From Ectopseudomonas guguanensis (GTDB lineage Bacteria; Pseudomonadota; Gammaproteobacteria; Pseudomonadales; Pseudomonadaceae), in NCBI RefSeq assembly GCF_900104265.1, contig NZ_FNJJ01000006.1, forward strand, positions 62,001-126,000: a stretch of DNA of 64,000 bases. The letters are read 5' to 3'. Shown one piece after another: positions 45,544-55,047 of this stretch. The first letter of the stretch is position 1, and each line of letters opens with the position of its first letter. The translations under genes and the position numbers were made by a program. A model generated the notes under the pieces. It was not told where the DNA came from and made no database searches. It worked only from the letters and a program-made list of their open reading frames with translations.

Positions 45544-45900
45544 TTAAGCCAGAACGGCCTTAGCTTTCTCGACAATCGCAGCAAACGCCGCTTTTTCGTT
45601 CACTGCCAGATCGGCCAGAACCTTGCGGTCGATTTCGATCGACGCTTTCTTCAGGCCAGCGATCAGACGGCTGTAGGACAGACCGTTGACGCGAGCACCA
45701 GCGTTGATACGAGCGATCCACAGTGCGCGGAACTGACGCTTGCGCTGACGGCGGTCACGGTAGGCGTATTGGCCAGCCTTGATTACCGCTTGCTTGGCAA
45801 CGCGGAACACGCGCGAACGTGCACCGTAGTAGCCCTTGGCGAGCTTCAGGATTTTTTTGTGACGAGCACGAGCGATAACGCCACGCTTAACACGAGCCAT
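45544..45900 (-). CDS. rplT: 50S ribosomal protein L20
   Basis: A 118-residue L20, full length, with [19 protein letters not shown] and the long basic N-terminal helix that binds 23S rRNA. In related bacteria L20 represses its own operon by binding the rpmI leader; I did not confirm such a site here. It follows rpmI by 29 bases. Confidence 0.98.
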   Translation of the reverse strand: MARVKRGVIARARHKKILKLAKGYYGARSRVFRVAKQAVIKAGQYAYRDRRQRKRQFRALWIARINAGARVNGLSYSRLIAGLKKASIEIDRKVLADLAVNEKAAFAAIVEKAKAVLA

Positions 45901-45929
45901 GAGTAATTACCTCTAGATATCTTGACCGA

Positions 45930-46124
45930 TTAACGAACGCGCAGCATGCGCTCGACTTTTGCGACGTCCGACGGACCGATCAGCGAGCTGCCACGCAGCT
46001 GGCGCTTACGCTTGGTGGACATCTTGGTCAGGATGTGGCTCTTGAAAGCGTGCTTGTGCTTGTAACCCGAAGCAGTCTTCAGGAAGCGCTTTGCAGCACC
46101 GCTCTTGGTTTTCATTTTTGGCAT
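45930..46124 (-). CDS. rpmI: 50S ribosomal protein L35
   Basis: A 64-residue L35 ([20 protein letters not shown] ... [16 protein letters not shown]), standard length and sequence, between infC and rplT in the conserved operon. It belongs to the large ribosomal subunit. Confidence 0.98.
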   Translation of the reverse strand: MPKMKTKSGAAKRFLKTASGYKHKHAFKSHILTKMSTKRKRQLRGSSLIGPSDVAKVERMLRVR

Positions 46125-46184
46125 GTTTAGTACTCCGCATTCATTAACAACTGATAACCATCAGGCCTGCCAGTGCCCGGGAGG

Positions 46185-46730
46185 TTATTTACGCTTCTTG
46201 GGAGCGATGACCATCATCAGCTGGCGTCCTTCCAGCTTAGGATGCTGTTCTACGGTGCCGAGTTCGGCGAGGTCGGCTTCGACCCGCTTAAGCAGCTCCA
46301 TACCCAGCTCCTGGTGGGCCATCTCACGGCCGCGGAATCGAAGCGATACCTTGGCCTTGTCCCCATCTTCAAGGAAACGTACCAGGTTGCGTAGTTTTAC
46401 CTGGTAATCCCCTTCTTCCGTCCCTGGACGAAACTTGATCTCTTTGATCTGCTGCTGGTGCTGGTTCTTCTTCGCCAGAGCAGCCTGCTTTTTCTTCTCG
46501 AACAGGTGCTTGCCGTAGTCCATGATGCGGCAAACCGGTGGCACCGCGTCTGCGGAAATCTCCACCAGATCCAGCTTGGCTTCCTCGGCAGCGTTCAACG
46601 CTTCATCGATGGAAACCACACCAATCTGCTGGCCGTCCGCGCCAATCAGACGAACCTCACGTGCAGTGATGTTCTCGTTGATCGGCGCCTTGGGGGCGGC
46701 CCGCTTGTCCTGTCTCATATCACGCTTAAT
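46185..46730 (-). CDS. infC: Translation initiation factor IF-3 (ATT start)
   Basis: A 181-residue IF-3 with the N-terminal domain ([20 protein letters not shown]), a Lys-rich linker and the C-terminal 30S-binding domain. The reading frame continues upstream of the first ATG (46718) to ATT at 46728-46730, giving the conserved beginning [10 protein letters not shown] with GGAG placed upstream. ATT starts in infC are the classical basis of IF-3 autoregulation, because IF-3 rejects non-canonical start codons. It begins 5 bases after the thrS stop. Confidence 0.96.
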   Translation of the reverse strand: MKRDMRQDKRAAPKAPINENITAREVRLIGADGQQIGVVSIDEALNAAEEAKLDLVEISADAVPPVCRIMDYGKHLFEKKKQAALAKKNQHQQQIKEIKFRPGTEEGDYQVKLRNLVRFLEDGDKAKVSLRFRGREMAHQELGMELLKRVEADLAELGTVEQHPKLEGRQLMMVIAPKKRK

Positions 46731-46735
46731 AGTTC

Positions 46736-48658
46736 TTACTCCAAATCTTGGCGACCACGCCGGGAAACCGCTTGCTGCAATTGCGCGGCGAACTGCTCGA
46801 GAGGCATTGACCCCAGGTCGACGCCTTCGCGGGTGCGCACAGCAACGGATCGTGTCTCGACTTCCCGATCTCCAATAACCAAGAGATAGGGAACCTTGAG
46901 CAAGGTATGCTCGCGGATTTTAAAGCCGATCTTTTCGTTTCTCAAGTCAACCTTGGCACGAAAACCGCTTTGATTGAGAGTTTTCTCCGCTTCGCGGGCA
47001 AAATCGGCCTGCTTGTCGGTGATATTCATGATCACCGCCTGGGTCGGCGCGAGCCAGGCCGGGAAGGAACCGGCGTAGTGCTCGATCAGCATGCCGATGA
47101 AACGCTCGAACGAACCGAGAATCGCGCGGTGCAACATGACCGGGCGCTTGCGGTTGTTGTCTTCGGCGATATAGCTGGCGTCCAGACGCTCCGGCAGGTT
47201 CGGATCGTACTGCAGCGTACCGCACTGCCAGTTGCGCCCCAGGCAGTCACGCAGGGTGAATTCGATCTTCGGACCGTAGAAGGCGCCCTCGCCCGGCTGA
47301 TATTCCCAGGCCAGGCCGGACTCGTTCAGCGCATCGGCCAGCGCACCTTCGGCGCGATCCCACAGTTCTTCGGAACCCACGCGCTTGGCCGGACGAGTCG
47401 AAAGCTTCATGGCGATATCGGTGAAACCGAAGTCGGCATAGACCTGCAGGGTCAGCTTGATGAAATCGGCCGCTTCCTTCTTCACCTGATCCTCGGTGCA
47501 GAAGATGTGCGCATCGTCCTGCACGAAGCCGCGCACGCGCATGATGCCGTGCAGCGCACCGGACGGCTCGTTGCGGTGGCAGGCACCGAACTCCGCCAGA
47601 CGCAGCGGCAGGTCGCGGTAGGACTTAAGGCCCTGATTGAAGATCTGCACGTGGCACGGGCAGTTCATCGGCTTGACCGCGTAATCGCGATTTTCCGAAG
47701 CCGTGGTGAACATGTTCTCGGCGTAGTTGGACCAGTGGCCGGAGCGCTCCCAGAGAATGCGATCGACCACCTGCGGGGTGCGCACTTCCACGTAGCCATT
47801 CTCACGCTGCACCTGGCGCATGTACTGCTCCAGCACCTGGTAGACGGTCCAGCCATTGGGATGCCAGAACACCATGCCCGGCGCTTCTTCCTGCAGATGG
47901 AACAGGTCGAGCTGCTTGCCGATGCGACGGTGATCGCGTTTCTCGGCCTCTTCGATGCGCTGGATATAGGCAGCCAACTGCTTCTTGTCCGCCCAGGCAG
48001 TGCCATAGACACGCTGCAGCTGCTCGTTCTTCGAGTCGCCGCGCCAGTAGGCACCGGAAATGCGGGTCAGCTTGAAGGCCTTGAGGAAACGGGTATTGGG
48101 TACGTGCGGACCGCGACACATGTCGACGTACTCTTCATGGAAGTACAGGCCCATGGCCTTTTCGTCCGGCATGTCGTCGATCAGACGCAGCTTGTATTCC
48201 TCGCCACGCGACTTGAACAGCTCGATGACCTCGGCACGCGGCGTCATCTTCTTGATGACGTCGTAGTCCTTGTCGATCAGCTCGGCCATGCGCTTCTCGA
48301 TGGCCGCCATATCATCCGGAGTAAAGGGACGGTCGATGGCGATGTCGTAATAGAAGCCTTCATCGATGACCGGGCCGATCACCATCTTGGCATTCGGGTA
48401 CAGCTGCTTGACCGCATGCCCAACCAGGTGAGCACAGGAGTGGCGGATGATTTCCAGCCCCTCTTCGTCCTTCGGCGTGATGATCTGCAGGGTGGCGTCG
48501 GTATCGATAACGTCGCAGGCATCGACCTGCTTGCCGTTCACCTTGCCAGCCAGGGTGGCCTTGGCCAGACCTGCACCAATGGATTGAGCGACCTCCAGCA
48601 CGGATACCGGATGATCGAACGAACGCTGACTGCCGTCGGGAAGAGTAATGATGGGCAT
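46736..48658 (-). CDS. thrS: Threonyl-tRNA synthetase
   Basis: A 640-residue ThrRS with all domains: N-terminal TGS ([20 protein letters not shown]), editing domain with [16 protein letters not shown], class II catalytic core with zinc ligands (MNCPCH) and C-terminal anticodon-binding domain. The ATG at 48658 has GGAGAGGAGG upstream and gives the standard N-terminus; an earlier in-frame start adds 11 unrelated residues. It leads the thrS-infC-rpmI-rplT transcript. Confidence 0.98.
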   Translation of the reverse strand: MPIITLPDGSQRSFDHPVSVLEVAQSIGAGLAKATLAGKVNGKQVDACDVIDTDATLQIITPKDEEGLEIIRHSCAHLVGHAVKQLYPNAKMVIGPVIDEGFYYDIAIDRPFTPDDMAAIEKRMAELIDKDYDVIKKMTPRAEVIELFKSRGEEYKLRLIDDMPDEKAMGLYFHEEYVDMCRGPHVPNTRFLKAFKLTRISGAYWRGDSKNEQLQRVYGTAWADKKQLAAYIQRIEEAEKRDHRRIGKQLDLFHLQEEAPGMVFWHPNGWTVYQVLEQYMRQVQRENGYVEVRTPQVVDRILWERSGHWSNYAENMFTTASENRDYAVKPMNCPCHVQIFNQGLKSYRDLPLRLAEFGACHRNEPSGALHGIMRVRGFVQDDAHIFCTEDQVKKEAADFIKLTLQVYADFGFTDIAMKLSTRPAKRVGSEELWDRAEGALADALNESGLAWEYQPGEGAFYGPKIEFTLRDCLGRNWQCGTLQYDPNLPERLDASYIAEDNNRKRPVMLHRAILGSFERFIGMLIEHYAGSFPAWLAPTQAVIMNITDKQADFAREAEKTLNQSGFRAKVDLRNEKIGFKIREHTLLKVPYLLVIGDREVETRSVAVRTREGVDLGSMPLEQFAAQLQQAVSRRGRQDLE

Positions 48659-48887
48659 GGCGCCTCCTCTCCTAGTGGTGACCCCTACCAAAGGTCACGT
48701 GGGTTGGGATGAGCCAGGAAGCGATTCAGCGGTATACCCACCTAACGATGGCAGGAGCCCGAAGGCCAACCAGACCGAACCAGAGTCACTGGAAGTAAAG
48801 AGTGCGGATGCTTTCAGAAAGCCTGAGCCCTGACAAGCTGCCGCTTGAAACAAACACGCAAAGCCTGCTCGAAGAATTCGAGCAATA

Positions 48888-48916
48888 AAAAAGGGGTCGC
48901 TCAGCGACCCCTTTTT
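48888..48916. terminator. Bidirectional terminator next to tRNA-Val
   Basis: AAAAAGGGGTCGC and GCGACCCCTTTTT form a 13-bp stem around TCA. Reading leftward it directly follows tRNA-Val (48924) and should end that transcript before the thrS promoter region. Confidence 0.85.
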
Positions 48917-48923
48917 ATCGATT

Positions 48924-48999
48924 TGGTAGGCACAATTGGACTCGAACCAACGACCCCCACCATGTCAAGGTGGTGCTCTAACCAACTGAGCTATGTGCC
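48924..48999 (-). tRNA. tRNA-Val (GAC anticodon)
   Basis: A 76-base tRNA with encoded CCA. Acceptor GGCACAT pairs with the TGTGCC region at the 3' end, the T loop is GTTCGAGTC, and the anticodon stem CCACC/GGTGG encloses TTGACAT, giving anticodon GAC. Confidence 0.95.
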
Positions 49000-49184
49000 T
49001 TCGATGGGTGCGCATTTTACGCAGATCTTTTTGGCCGTCAACAGGTTTTTTCGCTAACTCACTGAAATAGGCCAATTTTTTATTCGAAGCAGGAACGTTG
49101 AATATTTTGCACGGGCACTAGCCGGGCATTTTCAACTCAGGTAGCATCGATTCATTCGTAAAAAATAAAGAACAGAGGTTCAAT

Positions 49185-50468
49185 ATGGCGCACACGGCAT
49201 ATCCACAATCCTATTACGCCGCTTCAGCCAACCCCGTCCCGCAACGCCCTGCCCTGCAAGGTGAGGTGGAAACCGATGTATGCATCATCGGTGCGGGTTA
49301 CACCGGCCTGTCCACTGCACTGTTCCTGTTGGAGAACGGTTTCAAGGTGAGCATCGTCGAAGCCGCCAAGGTCGGCTTCGGTGCTTCCGGTCGCAATGGC
49401 GGGCAGATCGTCAACAGCTACAGCCGCGACATCGACGTCATCGAGCGCAGCGTCGGCCCCAAGCAGGCGCAACTGCTCGGGCAGATGGCCTTCGAGGGCG
49501 GGCGCATCATCCGCGAGCGTATCGCCAAGTACGACATTCAGTGCGACCTGAAGGACGGCGGCGTGTTCGCCGCGCTGACCAGCAAGCAGATGGGCCACCT
49601 CGAATCGCAGAAGAAGCTGTGGGAACGCTACGGCCACACCCAGCTGGAGTTGCTGGACGCCAAGCGCATCCGTGAGGTGGTGGCCACAGAGAATTACGTC
49701 GGCGGCATGCTGGACATGAGCGGTGGTCATATCCATCCGCTGAATCTGGCTCTGGGCGAGGCTGCTGCAGTGGAGTCGCTGGGCGGCGTGATCTATGAGC
49801 AATCCCCGGCCACTCGCATCGAGCGTGGCGCAAATCCGGTAGTCCATACCCCGCAAGGCCGCATCAAGGCCAAGTTCGTGGTGGTCGCAGGCAACGCCTA
49901 TCTGGGCAATCTGGTACCGGAGCTGGCGTCAAAGTCGATGCCGTGCGGCACCCAGGTGATCACCACCGAGCCGCTGTCTGATGAAGTCGCTGCCAGCCTG
50001 CTGCCGCAGGACTACTGCGTCGAGGACTGCAATTACCTGCTCGACTACTACCGCCTCACGGGTGACAAGCGTCTTATCTACGGCGGTGGCGTGGTCTACG
50101 GTGCGCGGGACCCGGCCAATATCGAAGCGATCATCCGCCCAAAGATGCTCAAGACCTTCCCGCAGCTAAAGGACGTGAAGATTGACTTCGCCTGGACCGG
50201 CAACTTCCTGCTCACGTTGTCGCGCCTGCCGCAGGTCGGCCGTATCGGCGACAACATCTACTACTCGCAGGGTTGCAGTGGCCATGGTGTGACCTACACG
50301 CACCTGGCCGGCAAGGTGCTGGCCGAAGCCCTGCGCGGTCAGGCCGAACGTTTCGACGCCTTCGCCGGTCTGCCGCACTACCCCTTCCCCGGCGGGCGGA
50401 TGTTCCAGGTGCCGTTCAGCGCCATCGGCGCCTGGTACTACACGCTGCGCGACAAGCTGGGCGTGTAA
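49185..50468 (+). CDS. puuB: FAD-dependent gamma-glutamylputrescine oxidase-like protein
   Basis: A 427-residue DAO-type flavoprotein of the PuuB/PauB group, which oxidises gamma-glutamylated putrescine or related polyamines to the aldehyde with H2O2 release. The dinucleotide motif is IIGAGYTGLSTAL (34-46); GFGASGRNGGQIVNSYS is typical of this subfamily, and the C-terminus has GCSGHGVTYTHLAGKVLAEA for flavin binding. CAGAGG lies upstream of the start. It stands alone between tRNA-Val and a REP-containing gap. Substrate is inferred; other amine oxidases of the family are possible. Confidence 0.85.
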   Translation: MAHTAYPQSYYAASANPVPQRPALQGEVETDVCIIGAGYTGLSTALFLLENGFKVSIVEAAKVGFGASGRNGGQIVNSYSRDIDVIERSVGPKQAQLLGQMAFEGGRIIRERIAKYDIQCDLKDGGVFAALTSKQMGHLESQKKLWERYGHTQLELLDAKRIREVVATENYVGGMLDMSGGHIHPLNLALGEAAAVESLGGVIYEQSPATRIERGANPVVHTPQGRIKAKFVVVAGNAYLGNLVPELASKSMPCGTQVITTEPLSDEVAASLLPQDYCVEDCNYLLDYYRLTGDKRLIYGGGVVYGARDPANIEAIIRPKMLKTFPQLKDVKIDFAWTGNFLLTLSRLPQVGRIGDNIYYSQGCSGHGVTYTHLAGKVLAEALRGQAERFDAFAGLPHYPFPGGRMFQVPFSAIGAWYYTLRDKLGV

Positions 50469-50481
50469 CCCCGTCCATCAC

Positions 50482-50669
50482 CGAAAACGGCGCCCAGAGA
50501 CGTAATACCAGTTAGTTAAGCGTCGACGCTGCGAATGTGTAGGAGCGGCGCCCCGCCGCGAACCAGGGCGATGCCCGATTGAAAAGCTTCGCCCCGGGGC
50601 GGGGCTCCTACGAAAGGCCGCGTTTACAACCGTATCTGATCGGTATTACGCCCAAGGGCGCCGTTTTCG
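50482..50669. repeat. Nested inverted repeat: terminator stem enclosing a REP pair
   Basis: CGAAAACGGCGCCC (50482-50495) pairs with GGGCGCCGTTTTCG (50656-50669), and CGTAATACC (50501-50509) with GGTATTACG (50642-50650). Inside them sits a Pseudomonas REP-like pair, GTAGGAGC (50539-50546) with GCTCCTAC (50604-50611). The outer stem looks like a bidirectional terminator for the convergent genes, into whose loop a REP doublet was inserted. Confidence 0.7.
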
Positions 50670-50675
50670 TTTGCA

Positions 50676-51629
50676 TCACGGGCAGGCCGGCAAGGCCTGA
50701 CACTGACCACCGGAGCCGCTGACTTTCGGCGGCACGGAGAACCGCGAATCTTCCGGCGCCAGGCGCTGAGCACAGGCCTGGGCCTGCTGCGCCTCGCGCG
50801 CACAACCCTGCTCGCCCAACAGCTGGGACAGATTGAACCAGCCGGCCGCGAAATCCGCCTCGCGCTTGAGGCTCTCGCGCAGCGCCTGCTCGGCGCCCTT
50901 GCGATCACCATCGGCGTAGCGACTGTTGCTCAGGGCGAACCAGGGCAACGCCTGTTCCGGCCAGGCCTCGCTGGCGCGGCGATAGGCGCGCCGCGCCGGC
51001 TGGGCATTGCCGGTTTGCTCGAGGTCGTTGGCGGCCTTCATCCATGCATGCATGTCCGCCTGCGCCGGCAGGCGCTCCGGCGGCAGGGTCAGCACCGCCC
51101 AACGGCCGCCCCGCGCCCACGTCTTGTCGAAGCTGGCGAAGCTGTCCAGTTGTCGACGCGTGGTGCCGGAGCGCAGGATCAGCGTGCGCTCGCGACGGTC
51201 GTAGCCGACCACCACTGCGAAATGCCACTGCGGATAGAAGTCGAATGCCAGGTTCTGCAGCACCAGCACCGGGTTGCCGGCGGCCACTTCTGCCAGTACG
51301 GCGTCCAGCCGCGGTTGCAGCGGGTAGACCAGCATTTCGTGATTGCGCGCGGCGGCGACCATCTCGACCTGCAGGCTGCCTTCGCGGCTGGGAATGTAGA
51401 CCTTGTCCTTCAGCGCACCGGGCGTGGTCAGCACACCGCGCTGGTTGAGCATGGTGGCCAAGGCCGCCGGCCCGCACTGGTAGGCGGCCTGGGGAAAGAA
51501 GGGAACGTCGGTGAGTTCGACCCGTTCAGGCAAACGCTCGGCCTCCGGTGACAACACCGGAGACCGAGCGCAGGCTGTGAGTAGAACGATGGAAGCGATA
51601 CAGCAGAAGCGAATCAGCGATTTATGCAT
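50676..51629 (-). CDS. PA2778-like C39-type cysteine peptidase lipoprotein with TPR
   Basis: A 317-residue predicted lipoprotein. The signal ends in lipobox LLTAC (Cys20). A papain-like C39 peptidase domain follows, with Cys52 in YQCGPAALATML and the His of PQWHFAVVVGYD (near 157). The C-terminal third is TPR-like (AYRRASEAWPEQALPWFALSN, LKREADFAAGWFNLSQLL). It matches the PA2778 family, conserved beside PA2779 in Pseudomonas. The ATG at 51629 lies inside the end of the upstream gene (16-base overlap), so the two are co-translated. Substrate unknown. Confidence 0.88.
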   Translation of the reverse strand: MHKSLIRFCCIASIVLLTACARSPVLSPEAERLPERVELTDVPFFPQAAYQCGPAALATMLNQRGVLTTPGALKDKVYIPSREGSLQVEMVAAARNHEMLVYPLQPRLDAVLAEVAAGNPVLVLQNLAFDFYPQWHFAVVVGYDRRERTLILRSGTTRRQLDSFASFDKTWARGGRWAVLTLPPERLPAQADMHAWMKAANDLEQTGNAQPARRAYRRASEAWPEQALPWFALSNSRYADGDRKGAEQALRESLKREADFAAGWFNLSQLLGEQGCAREAQQAQACAQRLAPEDSRFSVPPKVSGSGGQCQALPACP

Positions 51630-52021
51630 TTGACGAAATTGAAGATGTTGGTGGCGCACAGCATATCAGTGATGATGAAGATCACCAGAAACAACACGAT
51701 GATGCCGACCACGCCGGCGCCTGCAGGCGCCTGATCCAGCTGCTGATTGAACTGCGCCAGTTCGGCCGGGGTCAGGCTGGCGATACGCGACTCCACCTGA
51801 TCACGCTCGACGCCCATGGCGACCAGCTTCTCCTTCACCTGCTCGTCATCGAGCATGGCCATCAGTTGCTGCTGATCCACCTTGTGCTGCTGCTCGGCGA
51901 TCACTTCGTGAGTGCCGATCATCGCGGCATTGGCGGCGGGAATCTGTACCACCAGAAGCAGATGGAACAGCGCGGTGATGGCCGCCAGGCGGCGCATAAC
52001 GGGGTTCATGGTAATTGTCAT
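51614..52021 (-). CDS. PA2779-like membrane protein
   Basis: A 135-residue PA2779-family protein with an N-terminal signal or membrane segment (about 12-32, AAITALFHLLLVVQIPAANA), an acidic helical middle (DDEQVKEKLVAMGVERDQVESRI) and a C-terminal transmembrane helix (VVGIIVLFLVIFIITDML). The ATG at 52021 has AGGAG upstream. It overlaps the downstream peptidase gene, suggesting that it anchors or serves that peptidase in the envelope. Molecular function unknown. Confidence 0.85.
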   Translation of the reverse strand: MTITMNPVMRRLAAITALFHLLLVVQIPAANAAMIGTHEVIAEQQHKVDQQQLMAMLDDEQVKEKLVAMGVERDQVESRIASLTPAELAQFNQQLDQAPAGAGVVGIIVLFLVIFIITDMLCATNIFNFVKCINR

Positions 52022-52101
52022 TATGGTTATCTCCTGAGGGACGAGGTAGCCAATAGACAGCACCAAAATCTCGCAGGTTCACTCCGTCGCTCTGCCGCCG
52101 C

Positions 52102-53823
52102 TCACGTCTCAGCCAAAAGCTGGCTGAGCACCGCACGCAACTTGCCCGGTTTGACCGGCTTGTTCAGCAGGGGCACGCCGAGCGCCTGCAGCTCGCGCCG
52201 ACAGGCATCGCTGCGATCTGCACTGATGATCAGTGCCGGAATCGGCCTGGCAAACTCATCACGCAACTGCTGAATCACCTGGCAACCGAGCACGCCATGG
52301 TCGAGGTGATAATCCGCCAGGATCACCTCCGGCGCCTTGCCCTGCAGACGCTGCCGGGCTTCTTCCAAATCGACCGCCGTAACCACCTCGCAGCCCCACT
52401 GACCGAGTAGCGCCTGCATGCTGAGCAGGATGTCCACCTCGTTGTCGACCACCAGCAGGCGCCGCCCAGGCAGAGGATTGCCAAGCGCCGGCTGCGCCGC
52501 GTGCACCTGCCGCTGCGGCAGCGTCTCGGCCAGGGGTACGCGAATGCTGAACAGCGAACCGCGCCCCGGCTGCGAACGCACCTCTATCGGGTAACCAAGC
52601 ATGCGCGCGATACGCTCGACGATGGCCAGGCCCAGGCCAACCCCCTTGCGCTCGGCGGCGCGACCGACGTCCAGCTGGTTGAATTCGAGAAAGATCTTGT
52701 CCAGTTGATCGGCCGGGATGCCGCGTCCGCTGTCCCATACCTGCAGCTCGACGAAGGCCCCTCGGCGCCGCGCGCCAAGCAGCACACCACCGCGCTCGGT
52801 GTAGCGGCAGGCGTTACTGAGGAAATTGCGCAGGATACGTGTGAGCAGGCGAAAGTCGGTGCGTAACGCGCAGTCGGCGATATGCACACGCAGACGCAGG
52901 CCACTGGAACTGGCGACGCTGTCGAACTCCGATGCCAGCGGCGCCAGCAGCTCTTCCAGGCGATAGACGTCGATATCCGGCTTGATCGCAGCCTGATCCA
53001 GCTTGGAGATATCCAGCAGATCCGCCAGCAAATCCTCGGCGCCCTCCAGCGCCAGATGGCTGCGCTCCACCAGATTGTGCTCGGCGCTCGGCAGCTCGCG
53101 TTCACGCAAGGTAGAAATCAGCAAACGCGCGGCATTGAGCGGCTGCAGCAGGTCGTGGCTGGCCGCGGCCAGGTACTTGTCCTTGCTGCGGTTGGCTGCC
53201 TCGGCAGCGTCGCGCGCCTCGCGCAAGGCCAGTTCGATGCGCTCGCGTTCCTCGATCTGCCGTTGCAGGTTGCGGTTGGACTCGAGCAGCTCGAAGGTGC
53301 GAGCGGCGACGCGGCGCTCCAGTTCGTCATTGAGCTGCTGCAGGCGTTTCTGCGCCTGCTTGCGCTCGGTGATGTCGGCGACGAAGCCCTCGAAGACGCC
53401 ATCGCCCTCAGGCTTGAGCAGCAAATTCATCAGCACGTCGATGGTGCTGCCATCGCGCCGGCGCAGGCGCGTTTCGTAGCCGAGCAGCGCCTGCCCCTGG
53501 CTCAGGCGCTCACGAATCAGCGTCAGCTCATCGAAGCCGCCAACGAACAGGTGCCGGGCCAGGTCGTCCGGTGCCCAGAGCACCTGCTGCGGATCGTCAT
53601 AACCAAGCATGCGCGCCATCGCCGGATTGGCCGCCAGCACGCCGTCCTGCAGGCTGGCCTGGATGATGCCGTGTACTGCGTGCTCGAACAGCCACTTGTA
53701 GCGGTTGCGCTCGGTTTCCAGCTCTTCCAGGCGCGCCAGCAGCTCGGGATAGTGACTCTTGCGCGCCGACTGGCTACCGAGACCGAGCAGCCCGGCCAGC
53801 GCTTCGTCAGAGCGCCTCGCCAT
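52102..53823 (-). CDS. ercS: Hybrid sensor histidine kinase ErcS-like
   Basis: A 573-residue cytoplasmic hybrid kinase. A PAS domain (about 40-155, FEHAVHGIIQASLQDGVL and VADITERKQAQKRLQ) precedes a coiled coil, the HisKA domain (AAASHDLLQPL, His223), the ATPase domain (NACRYTE, WDSGRGIP, GVGLGLAIV) and a receiver domain (LLVVDNEVDIL, phospho-acceptor Asp504 in LADYHLD). No transmembrane segment is seen. In P. aeruginosa the equivalent acts in the signalling cascade for ethanol oxidation. The ATG at 53823 overlaps the end of ercA by 17 bases, so the two are coupled. Confidence 0.88.
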   Translation of the reverse strand: MARRSDEALAGLLGLGSQSARKSHYPELLARLEELETERNRYKWLFEHAVHGIIQASLQDGVLAANPAMARMLGYDDPQQVLWAPDDLARHLFVGGFDELTLIRERLSQGQALLGYETRLRRRDGSTIDVLMNLLLKPEGDGVFEGFVADITERKQAQKRLQQLNDELERRVAARTFELLESNRNLQRQIEERERIELALREARDAAEAANRSKDKYLAAASHDLLQPLNAARLLISTLRERELPSAEHNLVERSHLALEGAEDLLADLLDISKLDQAAIKPDIDVYRLEELLAPLASEFDSVASSSGLRLRVHIADCALRTDFRLLTRILRNFLSNACRYTERGGVLLGARRRGAFVELQVWDSGRGIPADQLDKIFLEFNQLDVGRAAERKGVGLGLAIVERIARMLGYPIEVRSQPGRGSLFSIRVPLAETLPQRQVHAAQPALGNPLPGRRLLVVDNEVDILLSMQALLGQWGCEVVTAVDLEEARQRLQGKAPEVILADYHLDHGVLGCQVIQQLRDEFARPIPALIISADRSDACRRELQALGVPLLNKPVKPGKLRAVLSQLLAET

Positions 53824-54970
53824 AGACCACCTCGACGTCGCGCTGGGTCGATTCGCGCGGGTTGGTGAGGATGCAAGGGTCGTCCATGGCATGACTGGAC
53901 AAGAACGGAATGTCCGAAGTGCCGACGCCATGCAAACCGAGGGTTTCACTGAAGCCAACGGCATGTTTGAAGGCGATCAGATGCTCGACCAGACGCTGAC
54001 GAATCTGTGCGTGATTCAGGCCGCGACAGTCGATGCCGAGGGTTTCGGCGATGACCTTGAAACGCTCCGGCGCCGCGCTGTAGTTGAACGCCACGACATG
54101 CTCGACCAGCACCGCATTGCACAGACCATGCGGCAGATCGAGGAAGCCGCCGAGGCTGTGGCTCATGGCATGCACCGCGCCGAGGATCGCGTTGGAGAAG
54201 GCCAGGCCGGCCTGCATGCTGCCGAGCATGATCTTCTCGCGCAGAGCGATATCGCCTGGGTTGGCGATCATCTGCACCAGGTTGCCATTGATCAGGCGCA
54301 TGGCTTCCAGCGCGTGCGGGTCGGTCAGCGGGCCGTGGCCGGTGGAAACGAACGCCTCGATGGCATGCACCATCGCATCGATGCCGGTGCAGGCCGAGAG
54401 GAACGGATCCATGCTCAGCGTGGTTTCCGGGTCGATCAGAGACACGTCCGGCACCACCGCCTTGCTGACGATGGAGAACTTCATCCGCTCCTGCTGATTG
54501 GAGATGATCACGAACTGCGAGACATCGGCTGAAGTGCCGGCAGTGGTCGGAATCAGGATCAGCGGCGGGCTGGGCACGCGAATGGTGTCCACACCTTCGA
54601 ATTCGAGAATGCTGCGACCATGGGCAACGACGATGCCGATGCCCTTGGCGCAGTCCATCGGGCTGCCGCCACCGACCGCAACGATGACGTTGCAGCCTTC
54701 GCTGCGATACAGCTCGGCGCCTTCCATCACCTCTTCCACACGCGGGTTGGGTGAGACCCTGGTGTACAGGCAGTAGGCGATGCCCTGAGCCTGGAGGCTG
54801 GCTTCGACGTCACCGGCCCAACCAGCAGCGACCACACCGGGATCGGAGACGATCAGCACCTTGCGCGCGCCGAAGGTCTTGGCGTAATTGCCGACGTTAT
54901 GCCGGGAGCCGGCGCCAAAGATGATTTCCGGCGATACGAACTTACGCAGCTGACTCAAATCATGGCTCAT
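53807..54970 (-). CDS. ercA: Iron-containing alcohol dehydrogenase ErcA
   Basis: A 387-residue group III Fe-dependent alcohol dehydrogenase. It has the NAD-binding GGGSPMDCAKG, TTAGTSADVS, and metal-ligand histidines in GIDAMVHAIEAFVS and HAMSHSLGGFLDLPHGLCNA. ErcA of P. aeruginosa has a regulatory part in ethanol oxidation rather than being the main dehydrogenase, and lies next to ercS and the pqq genes as here. The substrate cannot be told from sequence. Confidence 0.92.
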   Translation of the reverse strand: MSHDLSQLRKFVSPEIIFGAGSRHNVGNYAKTFGARKVLIVSDPGVVAAGWAGDVEASLQAQGIAYCLYTRVSPNPRVEEVMEGAELYRSEGCNVIVAVGGGSPMDCAKGIGIVVAHGRSILEFEGVDTIRVPSPPLILIPTTAGTSADVSQFVIISNQQERMKFSIVSKAVVPDVSLIDPETTLSMDPFLSACTGIDAMVHAIEAFVSTGHGPLTDPHALEAMRLINGNLVQMIANPGDIALREKIMLGSMQAGLAFSNAILGAVHAMSHSLGGFLDLPHGLCNAVLVEHVVAFNYSAAPERFKVIAETLGIDCRGLNHAQIRQRLVEHLIAFKHAVGFSETLGLHGVGTSDIPFLSSHAMDDPCILTNPRESTQRDVEVVYGEAL

Positions 54971-55047
54971 ACAACGGCCTGGATCTTGTTGTTATGGAAT
55001 TGCGCTCAGCCTACTGCATCGCCCGGTTTATGCAATGCGACCTCCGT

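Noticed and set aside
46907-48712. 601-codon open frame antisense to thrS
   Set aside because: GC-rich coding DNA often leaves the opposite strand open; the product has no recognisable domain, and thrS is certain.
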